Assembly: GCF_001675045.1 (NCBI RefSeq)
Contig: NZ_LYPA01000031.1
Location: 62,001-126,000, forward strand
Reading direction: 5' to 3'
Source of the DNA: Paenibacillus oryzae
GTDB lineage: Bacteria; Bacillota; Bacilli; Paenibacillales; Paenibacillaceae
Length of the DNA stretch: 64,000 bases
The notes under the pieces were generated by a model. It ran no database searches. It was not told the origin of the DNA and was given only the letters and a program-made list of their open reading frames with translations. The position numbers and the translations under genes were made by a program. Below, piece after piece: positions 43,654 through 52,114 of the stretch. Every line of letters begins with the position of its first letter. Within the stretch, counting starts at the first letter, position 1.

Positions 43654-44046
43654 ATGAGCAAAATCAATTTGACGGTACAGCGCAAGGCGGTGTACGACAT
43701 TGTGACGGAGAGCAGCGACCATCCTTCAGCGGCCGATATTATCGAGCGTCTGAGGGAGCGGGGGTTTCACTTTGCCTATGGCACGGTGTATAATTCGTTG
43801 CGCTACTTGAGCGATGCGGGGTTAATCAGAGAGCTTAAGCTGGGGGAGGCGGTTAGCCGCTACGATTCCACCACCGATGAGCATTATCATATTGTATGCA
43901 CGAAATGCGGCGCTGTTGACGAGGTTTTCCTGGAGCTTCCCGAGGAGTGGATTGCCGAGGTAGCCGCTCGGACGGGATATAGCGTCAGTCATGCCGGGGT
44001 CGTATTGGAAGGAGTGTGCAGCGAATGCGCGAAGAAGGTACAGTAA
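43654..44046 (+). CDS. Fur-family repressor, PerR-like
   Basis: 130 residues. Winged helix TVYNSLRYLSDAGLI. Residues corresponding to the PerR regulatory metal site are all present: H23, D71, H77, H79 and D89; structural zinc Cys are C82, C85, C122 and C125. The Asp pair is what distinguishes PerR from Fur and Zur and allows metal-catalysed His oxidation by peroxide. Probable role: peroxide-responsive repression. Its last 22 bp overlap the response-regulator gene. Confidence 0.8.
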   Translation: MSKINLTVQRKAVYDIVTESSDHPSAADIIERLRERGFHFAYGTVYNSLRYLSDAGLIRELKLGEAVSRYDSTTDEHYHIVCTKCGAVDEVFLELPEEWIAEVAARTGYSVSHAGVVLEGVCSECAKKVQ

Positions 44047-44771
44047 CGGACTTTACGGAAGGGGTTCTATGTACGCTGACCAAGCGGGTTATGCTGATTA
44101 GTCCTCTCCCGGAGCGGGTGCGGTCGCTGCTGGTCACGCTGTCGGGCCAGTGCTTTGATGTCTTTTCGCTGCATGAGTTCAAAAAAGAAATGTTAGGCGC
44201 GCTTCAGCCGGAGCTTCTCGTTTATGACGCGCTTCCTCTTCCGCTGCCTTCGGTCGGGCATACGCTGGAGGGCGGCAGCGAGCTGCTTGATTTTGCCGTT
44301 CAAGCCGACATTCCGGTGCTGGTTCTGCTGGATGAACAGGCTTATCAGGATAGAAGCGGCAACGCGCCCGCCGGCGTTGAGCTGCTGGCGTGGCCTTCCG
44401 ATGCCAGGGAGGCGCTGCGTCTTATTAACGGTATGCTGGAGGGCCGAGCCGCTTCGGGTGCATCCTCGGAGGGGGTTTATACCTTTAAGGATATTGTGCT
44501 GGATTCCCGTAAAATGACCGTTTTGCAAAGCGGAACACGAATTGATCTGACCAAAACGGAATACGATTTGCTGCTAACCTTCCTGGCTTCGGACGGCTCC
44601 GTATTTTCCCGCGAAACGCTGCTGGATACCGTATGGGGAGTCCAGTATTACGGGGGCAGCAATCTGGTTGACGTCCACATCAAAAGCTTGCGCAAAAAGC
44701 TGCGCGACAGCGCCTCGAATCCGCAATATATTGTAACGGTTCGCGGGGCGGGGTACCGATTGGCGGACTAA
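44025..44771 (+). CDS. OmpR-type winged-helix regulator with divergent receiver
   Basis: 248 residues from the ATG at 44025 (AAGGAG ten bases upstream, inside the perR-like gene; the GTG at 44016 has no spacing). The C-terminal Trans_reg_C domain is clear: TKTEYDLLLTFLASDGSVFSRETLLD and DVHIKSLRKKLRD. The N-terminal receiver is weak: an Asp lies at LVYDALPLPLPS where the phospho-acceptor would be, but the acidic pair and the conserved Lys are not evident. No kinase is adjacent. It may act without phosphorylation, together with the overlapping PerR-like gene. Confidence 0.75.
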   Translation: MREEGTVTDFTEGVLCTLTKRVMLISPLPERVRSLLVTLSGQCFDVFSLHEFKKEMLGALQPELLVYDALPLPLPSVGHTLEGGSELLDFAVQADIPVLVLLDEQAYQDRSGNAPAGVELLAWPSDAREALRLINGMLEGRAASGASSEGVYTFKDIVLDSRKMTVLQSGTRIDLTKTEYDLLLTFLASDGSVFSRETLLDTVWGVQYYGGSNLVDVHIKSLRKKLRDSASNPQYIVTVRGAGYRLAD

Positions 44772-44802
44772 CGAATATTCCTTTTCCATGATATGATCCT
44801 AT

Positions 44803-44866
44803 AGGATGTAAAAGCTATTTGTAGAATGCAAATGCGACTTGTCTCTAGGATGCAAATGCTACATGA
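44803..44866 (+). promoter_or_regulatory. Three 20-nt iterated repeats upstream of metN
   Basis: AGGATGTAAAAGCTATTTGT (44803), AGAATGCAAATGCGACTTGT (44823) and AGGATGCAAATGCTACATGA (44847). Iterons of this kind are typical OmpR-family sites, and such a regulator is encoded just upstream. No S-box (SAM) riboswitch or MtoX-like element was seen. Confidence 0.35.
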
Positions 44867-44882
44867 AAGGGAGGGGTGCTCC

Positions 44883-45638
44883 ATTTTAACGTTGCATGGG
44901 GTTAGCAAGGGGTATGGTCCTTCCAGGCAGCGGGTGCAAGCCGTACATCCTTTATCGCTGAACATCAGGCAGGGAGATATACACGGCATTATTGGCGCTA
45001 GCGGCGCAGGCAAATCGACGCTGCTGCGGCTGATGAATCGACTGGAGGACCCGGACGAAGGCGCAGTTCTGCTGGATGGCGTTGATCTGATGCAAATGAA
45101 GGAGCCTGAACTGAGGGAGGCTCGCCGAAGCATCGGCATGATCTTCCAGCATTTTCACCTGCTAGGCAATAAAACGGTTGCCAAAAATATCGCTATTCCG
45201 CTTGAGCTGGCAAAGCTGGACAAGCGTGAGCGCAGCAACCGTGTGCTGGAATGCCTTGGCATGGTGGGGCTGCTGGATAAGGCGGAGCAATACCCCGCGC
45301 AATTAAGCGGCGGGCAGAAGCAGCGCGTAGCCATCGCAAGAGCTTTGGCGAATCGGCCGAAGGTGCTGCTCTGCGACGAACCAACCTCCGCGCTTGACCC
45401 GCACACAACTAACGAAGTGCTGGAGGTGCTTCGGACCATCAACCAGACATTTGGATTAACGATTATTATCGTTACCCATGAGCTGGAGGTAATCAGATCC
45501 ATTTGCCACCGGGTATCCATGATGGAGAACGGAAAGCTTCTTCGCACGCTGGAGGTTGATTCCGCAGGGCTGGCGCAAGCGGCGGAGCTTTTTAGCGGGG
45601 CCTTCGTCCGAAACAAAGGAGATGAGCCTTTTGCTTGA
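44883..45638 (+). CDS. metN: Methionine ABC transporter ATP-binding protein MetN
   Basis: About 251 residues if it starts at an ATT (44883), which has the only good ribosome binding site (GGAGGGG six bases upstream) and gives the usual N-terminus ILTLHGVSKGYG. Upstream in-frame ATGs (44826, 44850) lie in the iterated repeats and lack a site. Walker A GASGAGKST, signature LSGGQKQR, Walker B VLLCDEPTSALD. The C-terminal ACT-like domain of long MetN is absent. It powers import of methionine (D/L) with MetI and MetQ. Confidence 0.85.
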   Translation: MLTLHGVSKGYGPSRQRVQAVHPLSLNIRQGDIHGIIGASGAGKSTLLRLMNRLEDPDEGAVLLDGVDLMQMKEPELREARRSIGMIFQHFHLLGNKTVAKNIAIPLELAKLDKRERSNRVLECLGMVGLLDKAEQYPAQLSGGQKQRVAIARALANRPKVLLCDEPTSALDPHTTNEVLEVLRTINQTFGLTIIIVTHELEVIRSICHRVSMMENGKLLRTLEVDSAGLAQAAELFSGAFVRNKGDEPFA

Positions 45639-46326
45639 GCCATTGCGCGGCATGCTGGCTGATGTAGTCGCGGCCGTCGAGAAATATCACGTTCAAATGT
45701 GGGAAGCCATCGGAGAAACCTTTGTTATGGTCGGAATTGCTACGCTGGCGGCGCTGCTGTTGGGTTTGCCGCTGGGCACGCTGCTTTATTTGTGCCGCCC
45801 AGGACAACGATTCCAGAATCGCTGGTTTTTTGCGCTGTTGAACGGTCTTGTCAATGTCATTCGATCGTTTCCGTTTCTGTTGTTTGTTGTGTTTATGATC
45901 CCGGTTACCCGCTGGATTGTCGGCACGTCGCTGGGAACGCTGGCAGCGTCGGTTCCGCTTGCCTTTGTTGCTGTAGTCTATTACTCCCGTCTGGTGGAGC
46001 AAGCTTTGCTCGATATTCCAAGGGGGATAATCGAATCGGCCGTTTCGATGGGGGCGACCAAGCTTCAACTCATTTACAAATTTTTGCTTGTTGAAGCCCG
46101 TTCCGGACTTGTGGTGGGAATGACGACCTCTATTATCAGCTTTATTTCCTATTCGACGGTTATGGGGATTGTGGGCGGAGGCGGAATCGGGGATTTTGCG
46201 ATCCGCTACGGCTATCAGCGGTATGAAACCGTCATTATGGTTGTAACGATTGTGATTATGATTATTTTGGTGCAAAGCATTCAGCTTACGGGAAATTGGA
46301 TATCTCGCTTAATCGACAAGAGGTAA
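45631..46326 (+). CDS. metI: Methionine ABC transporter permease MetI
   Basis: About 231 residues from a TTG at 45631 (AAAGGAG nine bases upstream, overlapping the metN stop); an ATG at 45622 touches the site and is unlikely. Five TM helices. The EAA loop EQALLDIPRGIIESAVSMGATKLQLIYKFLL contacts MetN (quoted region spans about residues 128-158). The C-terminal half carries GGGGIGDFAIRYGY, a family hallmark. Confidence 0.9.
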   Translation: MLEPLRGMLADVVAAVEKYHVQMWEAIGETFVMVGIATLAALLLGLPLGTLLYLCRPGQRFQNRWFFALLNGLVNVIRSFPFLLFVVFMIPVTRWIVGTSLGTLAASVPLAFVAVVYYSRLVEQALLDIPRGIIESAVSMGATKLQLIYKFLLVEARSGLVVGMTTSIISFISYSTVMGIVGGGGIGDFAIRYGYQRYETVIMVVTIVIMIILVQSIQLTGNWISRLIDKR

Positions 46327-46383
46327 TATGTGATCGGTAAAATCAGAAAAGATAAATAAATGGATACGGGGGCAATCAACGTA

Positions 46384-47328
46384 ATGAAAACTTCAATGCA
46401 ACCAGCTGTGAATGAAACAATGAAAAAAATACAGCAGAGCTCACTGAACAAATCGCTGAAGCCATCAATGAAGCAATCAATGAGTCAATACCTGAGGACG
46501 AGCGTTTTGCTGCTTGCCATATTGCTTATAGCGGCTGGCTGCGGTCAAGGAAACGGCAAGCAAGAAGGGGCGCAAGGCGGAGCAGTAACGGATGCGCCTA
46601 AACAAGAGGAAACGCATATCAAGGTAGCTTCGCTTATTCCTCCAATGACAGAGGTTTTGGAGCTGGTAAAGCCCAAGCTGGAGGAAGAGGGAATCCATAT
46701 GGAAATCGTGGTGCTCTCCGACAATACACAGCCCAATACAGCGCTGAAAAATAAAGAAGTGGACGCTAACTTCTTCCAACATACGCCTTACATGAAAAGC
46801 TTTAATGAAAATAACGATGCTACGCTGGCGCCAGTGCGGGAAATTTACCATGCCATTTACGGAGCTTACTCCAAGCGTTACGCCAGTATTGAAGAGCTTC
46901 CTGACGGAGCGAGCATCGGAATTGCCAATGATCCGGCGAACACGGGACGTACGCTGGCTCTGCTGGACAAGGCCGGCTTGATCAAGCTTGCGGATGGCGT
47001 TGGTTACAACGGCACAATGGAGGATATCGTAGACAATGCCCGAGGGTTTAAATTTCAGGAGGTCGATTTGCTGATGCTTGCCCGCGTTATTGACGACTTG
47101 GACTTGGTTGCCATGTACCCCGCTTACGCTAAACCGTTGAATTTGACTCCTAAGGACGCTCTAATCGTAGAGGGCGAGGAATCGCCTTTCGCCATTACGC
47201 TGGTTGCGCGCGAGGACAACAAAGACTCTGCTGCAATTCAAAGATTGGCTGAGCTGATGACAAGCGAAGAGGTAAAGACCTTTTTTGAAGAGAACTACAG
47301 CGATAGCGTAATGCCCGCCTTTAAATAA
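46384..47328 (+). CDS. metQ: Methionine-binding lipoprotein MetQ
   Basis: 314 residues if started at 46384. Lipobox LLIAAGCG, lipidated Cys after a hydrophobic segment, with an unusually long Met/Ser/Lys-rich stretch before it. NlpA family motifs: HIKVASLIPPMTEVLE, NTALKNKEVDANFFQHTPYM, GIANDPANTGRTLALL. It binds methionine outside the membrane and delivers it to MetNI. The long N-terminus suggests a later start (for example the Met near residue 34) is also possible. Confidence 0.85.
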   Translation: MKTSMQPAVNETMKKIQQSSLNKSLKPSMKQSMSQYLRTSVLLLAILLIAAGCGQGNGKQEGAQGGAVTDAPKQEETHIKVASLIPPMTEVLELVKPKLEEEGIHMEIVVLSDNTQPNTALKNKEVDANFFQHTPYMKSFNENNDATLAPVREIYHAIYGAYSKRYASIEELPDGASIGIANDPANTGRTLALLDKAGLIKLADGVGYNGTMEDIVDNARGFKFQEVDLLMLARVIDDLDLVAMYPAYAKPLNLTPKDALIVEGEESPFAITLVAREDNKDSAAIQRLAELMTSEEVKTFFEENYSDSVMPAFK

Positions 47329-47354
47329 GAGTGAGGTATGTTCGAAAGCGTCTT

Positions 47355-47530
47355 TTGTACGATGCTTCGTATAAAAGGAAGAGTTTTCGAGTGTTATTTC
47401 GGTCATTTGTACGATTCGTCATACAAAATGGCGGCTGCCAAGCAATGGGGCTTAATATTTGTATGATTCTTCGTACAATATGTATTCATTATCGTGGACG
47501 CAGCGAAATTTTGAGTGAAATATCGTACAA
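47355..47530. repeat. Array B: four 20-bp dyads at 52 bp period
   Basis: Dyads start at 47355, 47407, 47459 and 47511, exactly 52 bp apart. Core TTGTACGA-N4-TCGTACAA; the fourth has TTGAGTGAA as left arm, like array A (10521-10697). Between convergent metQ and the epimerase gene. Non-coding. Confidence 0.85.
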
Positions 47531-47662
47531 ATCCCTAAGAACATAACAAAAGAGTTGGGGCGGAAACGTAAAGGGGGTGGAGTGGAAACGTAAAATGTTC
47601 CCTCCATCCCTTTTACTGTACAACGTAATAAGATCTTTTTTTGGAGCTTGGATAAAAGAGCT

Positions 47663-47834
47663 TTAAGCCAAAGCACTTAAAGGATTGGATGCTTCATGTT
47701 AAATGCTGCGTGTTAAGCGTTTCGAGTTAAAACTTTTAAGGTTAAGCGCTACGTGTTAAATGCTTCGGGCTTACACTTTTAGGGTTAAAAACTACGTGTT
47801 AAACGCTTCGGGATAAAGCTCTTAGGGTTAAACG
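47663..47834. repeat. 43-bp tandem repeat, three to four units
   Basis: Units begin at 47706, 47749 and 47792, each with CTACGTGTTAAA (first has CTGCGTGTTAAG) and later CTTTTAGGGTTAAA; a diverged unit precedes them. It ends at the 3' end of the epimerase gene. Confidence 0.7.
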
Positions 47835-47836
47835 TT

Positions 47837-48850
47837 TCAGGTTAGTGACTTTGCGGCGTTGTCCATTGTCTCGACAATCCGATCGCACCACAGATCAAAT
47901 TCCGGGTCCTCGGTCTGGAGAGCGGGATTGGCCAATATATGCCGGACCGTTTCCTTAATGCCTTGATCTAGGCGAGTTGTAGCGACAAATTGCGGTACCA
48001 GCCGCTTTAGCTTGCTGTTGTCGAACACGACGGAGTTGGCTTTGTCGCCCAGCAATCCTCCCCGGAAGTCATAAGGGCCCGCTGCAGCAAGAAAGTGGGA
48101 AGAGACATGTACGGCATTGAGCTTGACGCCGAGCGCATCGGCGATGATTTCATAGATTTGATTCCAGGTGACGGTTTCGTCCGACGTAATATGGACGGAT
48201 TCACCGATAGCATGAATATTGCCCATCAGTCCAATAAAGCCTTTTGCAAAATCACTATTATGCGTCATGGTCCACAAGGAGGTGCCGTCTCCATGTATAA
48301 TGACGGGTTTGCCCTCCAGCATTCGTTTGGCCACCTGCCATGATCCCTTGTTGCCATGCACGCCTAGCGGAATGGAGCGCTCGTCATAGGTGTGGCTTGG
48401 GCGAACAATCGTAATCGGGAAACCGTCCTCGCGGTAACGGTCGATCAAATATTGCTCGCAGGCTATTTTATTGCGGGAGTACTCCCAATAAGGATTGGAC
48501 AGAGGCGTGCCTTCTGTTATGCGATAGTCGGACAACGGCGTTTGATAGGCGGAAGCGGAGCTGATGAACAAAAACTGCTTGGTCCTTCCCTGAAAAAGGC
48601 GGAAGTCCCGTTCCAGCTGTTCCGGGCGAAAAGCGATGAAATCCGCTACAACGTCAAACTGATGTCCTTCCAGCAGCGAAGCAACTTGGTCCTCGTCGTT
48701 AATATCTGCTTGAATAACATGAACGCCTTGGGGCAAAGCAGCATTTCGGCTTCCTCTGTTAAGGAGATATAGCTCGCAGCCTTGCTCCGCGAGTTGTTTC
48801 GTAATAGCTGAGCTGATAATCCCTGTTCCACCAATAAAAAGCGCTTTCAT
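47837..48850 (-). CDS. NAD-dependent epimerase/dehydratase family protein (SDR)
   Basis: 337 residues from the ATG at 48850 (GGAGG 8 nt upstream). Extended SDR: MKALFIGGTGIISSAITKQL is the NAD Rossmann motif. The Tyr-Lys pair in YWEYSRNKIACEQYL is the YxxxK site. It resembles the isoflavone-reductase/mRNA-binding-like group, with YDERSIPLGVHGNK. Substrate unknown. Confidence 0.8.
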   Translation of the reverse strand: MKALFIGGTGIISSAITKQLAEQGCELYLLNRGSRNAALPQGVHVIQADINDEDQVASLLEGHQFDVVADFIAFRPEQLERDFRLFQGRTKQFLFISSASAYQTPLSDYRITEGTPLSNPYWEYSRNKIACEQYLIDRYREDGFPITIVRPSHTYDERSIPLGVHGNKGSWQVAKRMLEGKPVIIHGDGTSLWTMTHNSDFAKGFIGLMGNIHAIGESVHITSDETVTWNQIYEIIADALGVKLNAVHVSSHFLAAAGPYDFRGGLLGDKANSVVFDNSKLKRLVPQFVATTRLDQGIKETVRHILANPALQTEDPEFDLWCDRIVETMDNAAKSLT

Positions 48851-49078
48851 AATATGCACCTCCGCATAGGCTATACTTTTGGTAGGATAAGCTATTATTC
48901 ATCTTACCATGCCAGCCGCGAGAGGTAGGATGAGATTTTTATAAGATTATGTTGAAAAAATTGCGATAGGCAAGGTCATCGTGTATAGTCTATAAAAAAT
49001 AAAGGTTAATAAAAGAGTTGGATAACGATCAAACGAATCCTCTTTTGCGAGAGGGAGGACATGCAGGGGGGGACATGC

Positions 49079-49975
49079 ATGGGTGAAAAAGTATATGTGG
49101 AGACCAGGATCGAAGCTCCAATAGAAACATTGTGGGAATATACGCAATCGCCCCATTTGCATCAGCAATGGGATCTTCGTTTTTCCGAAATTTCGTATTT
49201 GCCAAAGGAAAAGGAAGAGGACCGGCAAAGGTTTCTATACCGGACCGTTATTGGTTTTGGCATCAGCATCGCGGGCGAAGGAGAGTCTTATGGTACGCGC
49301 GAGCGGGACGGCATCCGAACCTCTACCCTCAAATTCGGCACGGACCAGCGTCTTTCTTTAATACGTGAGGGGAGCGGCTTCTGGAGATATGTGCCTGACG
49401 GGGAAGGCGTTGTTTTTCTGACCCAATACGATTATCACACGCGATTTGGCGGGGCGGGTAGGCTGCTTGACCGGCTGGTGTTTCGTCCGTTGATGGGCTG
49501 GGCGACTGCCTGGAGCTTTGACGCCTTGAAGCTGTGGCTGGAGAAGGGCATTCATCCGGCCTCCTCTCTCTATCGTTTTATCCGTATGCTTTTGATCCGG
49601 GTTGTTCTCGCCCTGCTCTGGATGTATCAAGGCCTGGTCCCCAAGCTGCTGGTTCCCGATTCCGGGGAAATGGAGCTGATTTCGCAATTTTCATTTTTAG
49701 CCGGTTACGAGAGGGCTATGCTGACCGGTATGGGCATTGCCGAAATCGTTTTTGGATTGTGGCTCCTTTGCTGCAGAGGCCGCAAGCTCCATTATCTCAA
49801 CCTTGCCTTGCTGGCAGGGCTGCTGTTAAGCGGGCTGGCCTCCCCCGCCATTTATGTTGCGCCGTTTAACCCCGTTACGCTTAATCTCGCCATGATGGCT
49901 TTATCGGCTCTTTATGTATTGGAGCGGGAGCCGACGCCAAGCGCTAAACATTGTATCCGAAAACCAAAGAACTGA
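49079..49975 (+). CDS. SRPBCC-DoxX-like membrane protein
   Basis: 298 residues from the ATG at 49079. The N-terminal half is an SRPBCC (START-like) domain (VYVETRIEAPIETLWEYTQSP, residues 4-24). The C-terminal half has four TM helices like DoxX (ALLWMYQGLVPKLLVPDSGE). The fusion suggests a lipid- or ligand-binding domain on a membrane redox-like module. It is coupled to the DUF4166 gene 10 bp downstream. Confidence 0.75.
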   Translation: MGEKVYVETRIEAPIETLWEYTQSPHLHQQWDLRFSEISYLPKEKEEDRQRFLYRTVIGFGISIAGEGESYGTRERDGIRTSTLKFGTDQRLSLIREGSGFWRYVPDGEGVVFLTQYDYHTRFGGAGRLLDRLVFRPLMGWATAWSFDALKLWLEKGIHPASSLYRFIRMLLIRVVLALLWMYQGLVPKLLVPDSGEMELISQFSFLAGYERAMLTGMGIAEIVFGLWLLCCRGRKLHYLNLALLAGLLLSGLASPAIYVAPFNPVTLNLAMMALSALYVLEREPTPSAKHCIRKPKN

Positions 49976-49985
49976 GGTGATCGCC

Positions 49986-50666
49986 TTGCAATCCATTTAT
50001 ACGCGCGCATTGGGAAAGGATTTTGCCAAGCTGCATCCGAAAATCCAGAGGAGATTTGGCTTTAGCAGCAAGGACGGCATCGCTTCAATCGGCACGGGGG
50101 TGATGGAGAAGGTTTGGTATAGCAAGTGGTATACGCTGCCTTTCCTGTATATCGGGACATGGCGCAACATTTTATTTCCGCAGCGGGGCGGGCAGATTCC
50201 GTTTACCATTGAAAATTACGCCTACAAGGATTCATTCGGGAGGGAAACGGTCACTTGGGTGCGAACCTATCATTTTCCGAATAAAACAAGGCGGTTTGAC
50301 GCTACTATGATCTACAGCGAGCAGAAGGGCAAAATTATTGATTATTTAGGCACTCATCAGCATTTGGCCGTTGACATACAGATGGAGCCGACCCCGTCCG
50401 GGGCTATGAAGCTACGCTCCGGAGCGCAATACTTCTATGAAGGGCCCATTGCATTTGCGTTTCCGATGCTTCTGTCAGGTTATGCGGATGTCGTTGAAGC
50501 CTATGACGAAGATACCGGTAAATTCCGGATTGACGTTACGGTCCGCAATCCTGTGTTTGGCCCTATTTTTGGGTATAGCGGCAGCTTTGATGTGAGCTAT
50601 GTGCCTCTTGGCGAGAAGGGAATACCGGAGCATGTAAAGCCTGTGCGGGAAGAGCGCAGGGAATAA
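49986..50666 (+). CDS. DUF4166 family protein
   Basis: 226 residues from a TTG at 49986 (GAGGTGATCGCC upstream). FGFSSKDGIASIGTGVMEKVW and WVRTYHFPNKTRRFDATMIY are DUF4166 features. Soluble; function unknown. DUF4166 often occurs beside DoxX-like proteins, as here, so a two-gene operon is likely. Confidence 0.8.
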   Translation: MQSIYTRALGKDFAKLHPKIQRRFGFSSKDGIASIGTGVMEKVWYSKWYTLPFLYIGTWRNILFPQRGGQIPFTIENYAYKDSFGRETVTWVRTYHFPNKTRRFDATMIYSEQKGKIIDYLGTHQHLAVDIQMEPTPSGAMKLRSGAQYFYEGPIAFAFPMLLSGYADVVEAYDEDTGKFRIDVTVRNPVFGPIFGYSGSFDVSYVPLGEKGIPEHVKPVREERRE

Positions 50667-50742
50667 ATCAGATGATAAGGCATGTCTTAAAACTCGCAAC
50701 TGCGGAATTTCAGACACGTCCAGGAACAGCATGGAGGGAATT

Positions 50743-51999
50743 ATGGATTTTATTCAACAATGGATTGAGGATTTAGGAGCGGATTCAAAATGGGCGGGGC
50801 ATTTGGCGGATATTATTCTTTTTATAGGCATTTTGCTTTTGTGCGTACTCGCCAACTTTATCACCAAAAAAGTGGTGTTAAAGGTCATTACCCATCTGGT
50901 TCACCGCAATCGTTACCAATGGGATAACTACCTGCTGGACCGCAAGGTGTTCCACAAGCTTTCGCATATCGTGCCGGCTCTCATCATTTCTTATACTTCG
51001 TATCTGTTTCCAGACTATCAGACGCTTATTGTAAAAGGCGTTACGCTGTATATGATTGTTGTGGTATTGCTGGTTATCAATGCCTTTTTGAATGCGATCA
51101 ATGATATTTACGTGACATTTGAAATTTCCAAGGCGCGGCCGATTCGAGGCTACATTCAGGTCGTCAAAATTTTCATTTATATTGTTGGCGGAATTTTGCT
51201 CATCGCTAATTTGATCGGGCAAAGTCCGGTTATTCTGCTAAGCGGCATTGGCGCCTTGTCGGCGGTTATTATGCTCATTTTTAAAGATTCCATCTTGGGT
51301 CTCGTGGCGGGCGTTCAATTAACCTCCAACGATATGGTGCGCGTCGGCGATTGGATCGAAATGCCGAAGTATGGAGCAGACGGGGACATTATTGATATTT
51401 CCCTAAACACCGTCAAGGTGCAGAACTGGGACAAAACGATTACAACCGTCCCCACGTATGCGCTTATTTCGGATTCCTTCAAAAACTGGAGAGGCATGCA
51501 GGCGTCCGGCGGGCGTCGCATTAAACGCTCCGTTTTTATGGATACAAGCAGCATCTCCATCTGTACGCCGGATATGATTCTGAAATTCAAGCAAATTCAA
51601 TATCTTAAGGATTATATTCAGCAAAAAGAGGCGGAAATCGAACAATACAATAATGAAAACCAGATAGATCGCACCAATCGGGTAAACGGGCGGGCGCTGA
51701 CGAATATCGGCGTGTTTCGTGCCTACATTCAGCGTTATCTGGAGCAGCATCCCAAAATCCATAAAGGCATGACCTGCATGGTTCGCCAGCTCCAGCCGGA
51801 GGAGACGGGACTTCCGATTGAAATTTATGCGTTTACCAATGATACCGCCTGGGCTGTCTATGAAGGCGTGCAATCCGATATTTTCGATCATATATTGGCG
51901 GTTGCGCCGGAGTTTGGTTTAAGGGTTTTCCAGAACCCGACGGGGTACGATATGAAAAGCGCTTTTCAAGGGGAGCGGCCTGAACGGGGCGTTCTGTGA
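50743..51999 (+). CDS. Small-conductance mechanosensitive channel (MscS/YbdG-like)
   Basis: 418 residues from the ATG at 50743 (GGAGGG upstream; the ATG at 50731 precedes that site). Five TM helices. The pore-proximal region is LLSGIGALSAVIMLIFKDSILGLVAG followed by the beta domain VRVGDWIEMPKYGADGDIIDISLNTVKV. The insert and C-terminal half resemble E. coli YbdG. It opens under hypo-osmotic membrane tension. Confidence 0.85.
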   Translation: MDFIQQWIEDLGADSKWAGHLADIILFIGILLLCVLANFITKKVVLKVITHLVHRNRYQWDNYLLDRKVFHKLSHIVPALIISYTSYLFPDYQTLIVKGVTLYMIVVVLLVINAFLNAINDIYVTFEISKARPIRGYIQVVKIFIYIVGGILLIANLIGQSPVILLSGIGALSAVIMLIFKDSILGLVAGVQLTSNDMVRVGDWIEMPKYGADGDIIDISLNTVKVQNWDKTITTVPTYALISDSFKNWRGMQASGGRRIKRSVFMDTSSISICTPDMILKFKQIQYLKDYIQQKEAEIEQYNNENQIDRTNRVNGRALTNIGVFRAYIQRYLEQHPKIHKGMTCMVRQLQPEETGLPIEIYAFTNDTAWAVYEGVQSDIFDHILAVAPEFGLRVFQNPTGYDMKSAFQGERPERGVL

Positions 52000-52114
52000 G
52001 GAAAGACGTTTAGGATAAACGATAACATCTGGTAGCATCGGACCCAGGCTTTAGCAAATAAGTCCAGGTCCGTCGCTGCGGCCATAAAACGGTCTTTATA
52101 GGCAAGTTTCATCG

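Noticed and set aside
44761..44883. S-box riboswitch before metN
   Set aside because: No SAM riboswitch core or long terminator stem could be found; only the 20-nt iterons are seen.
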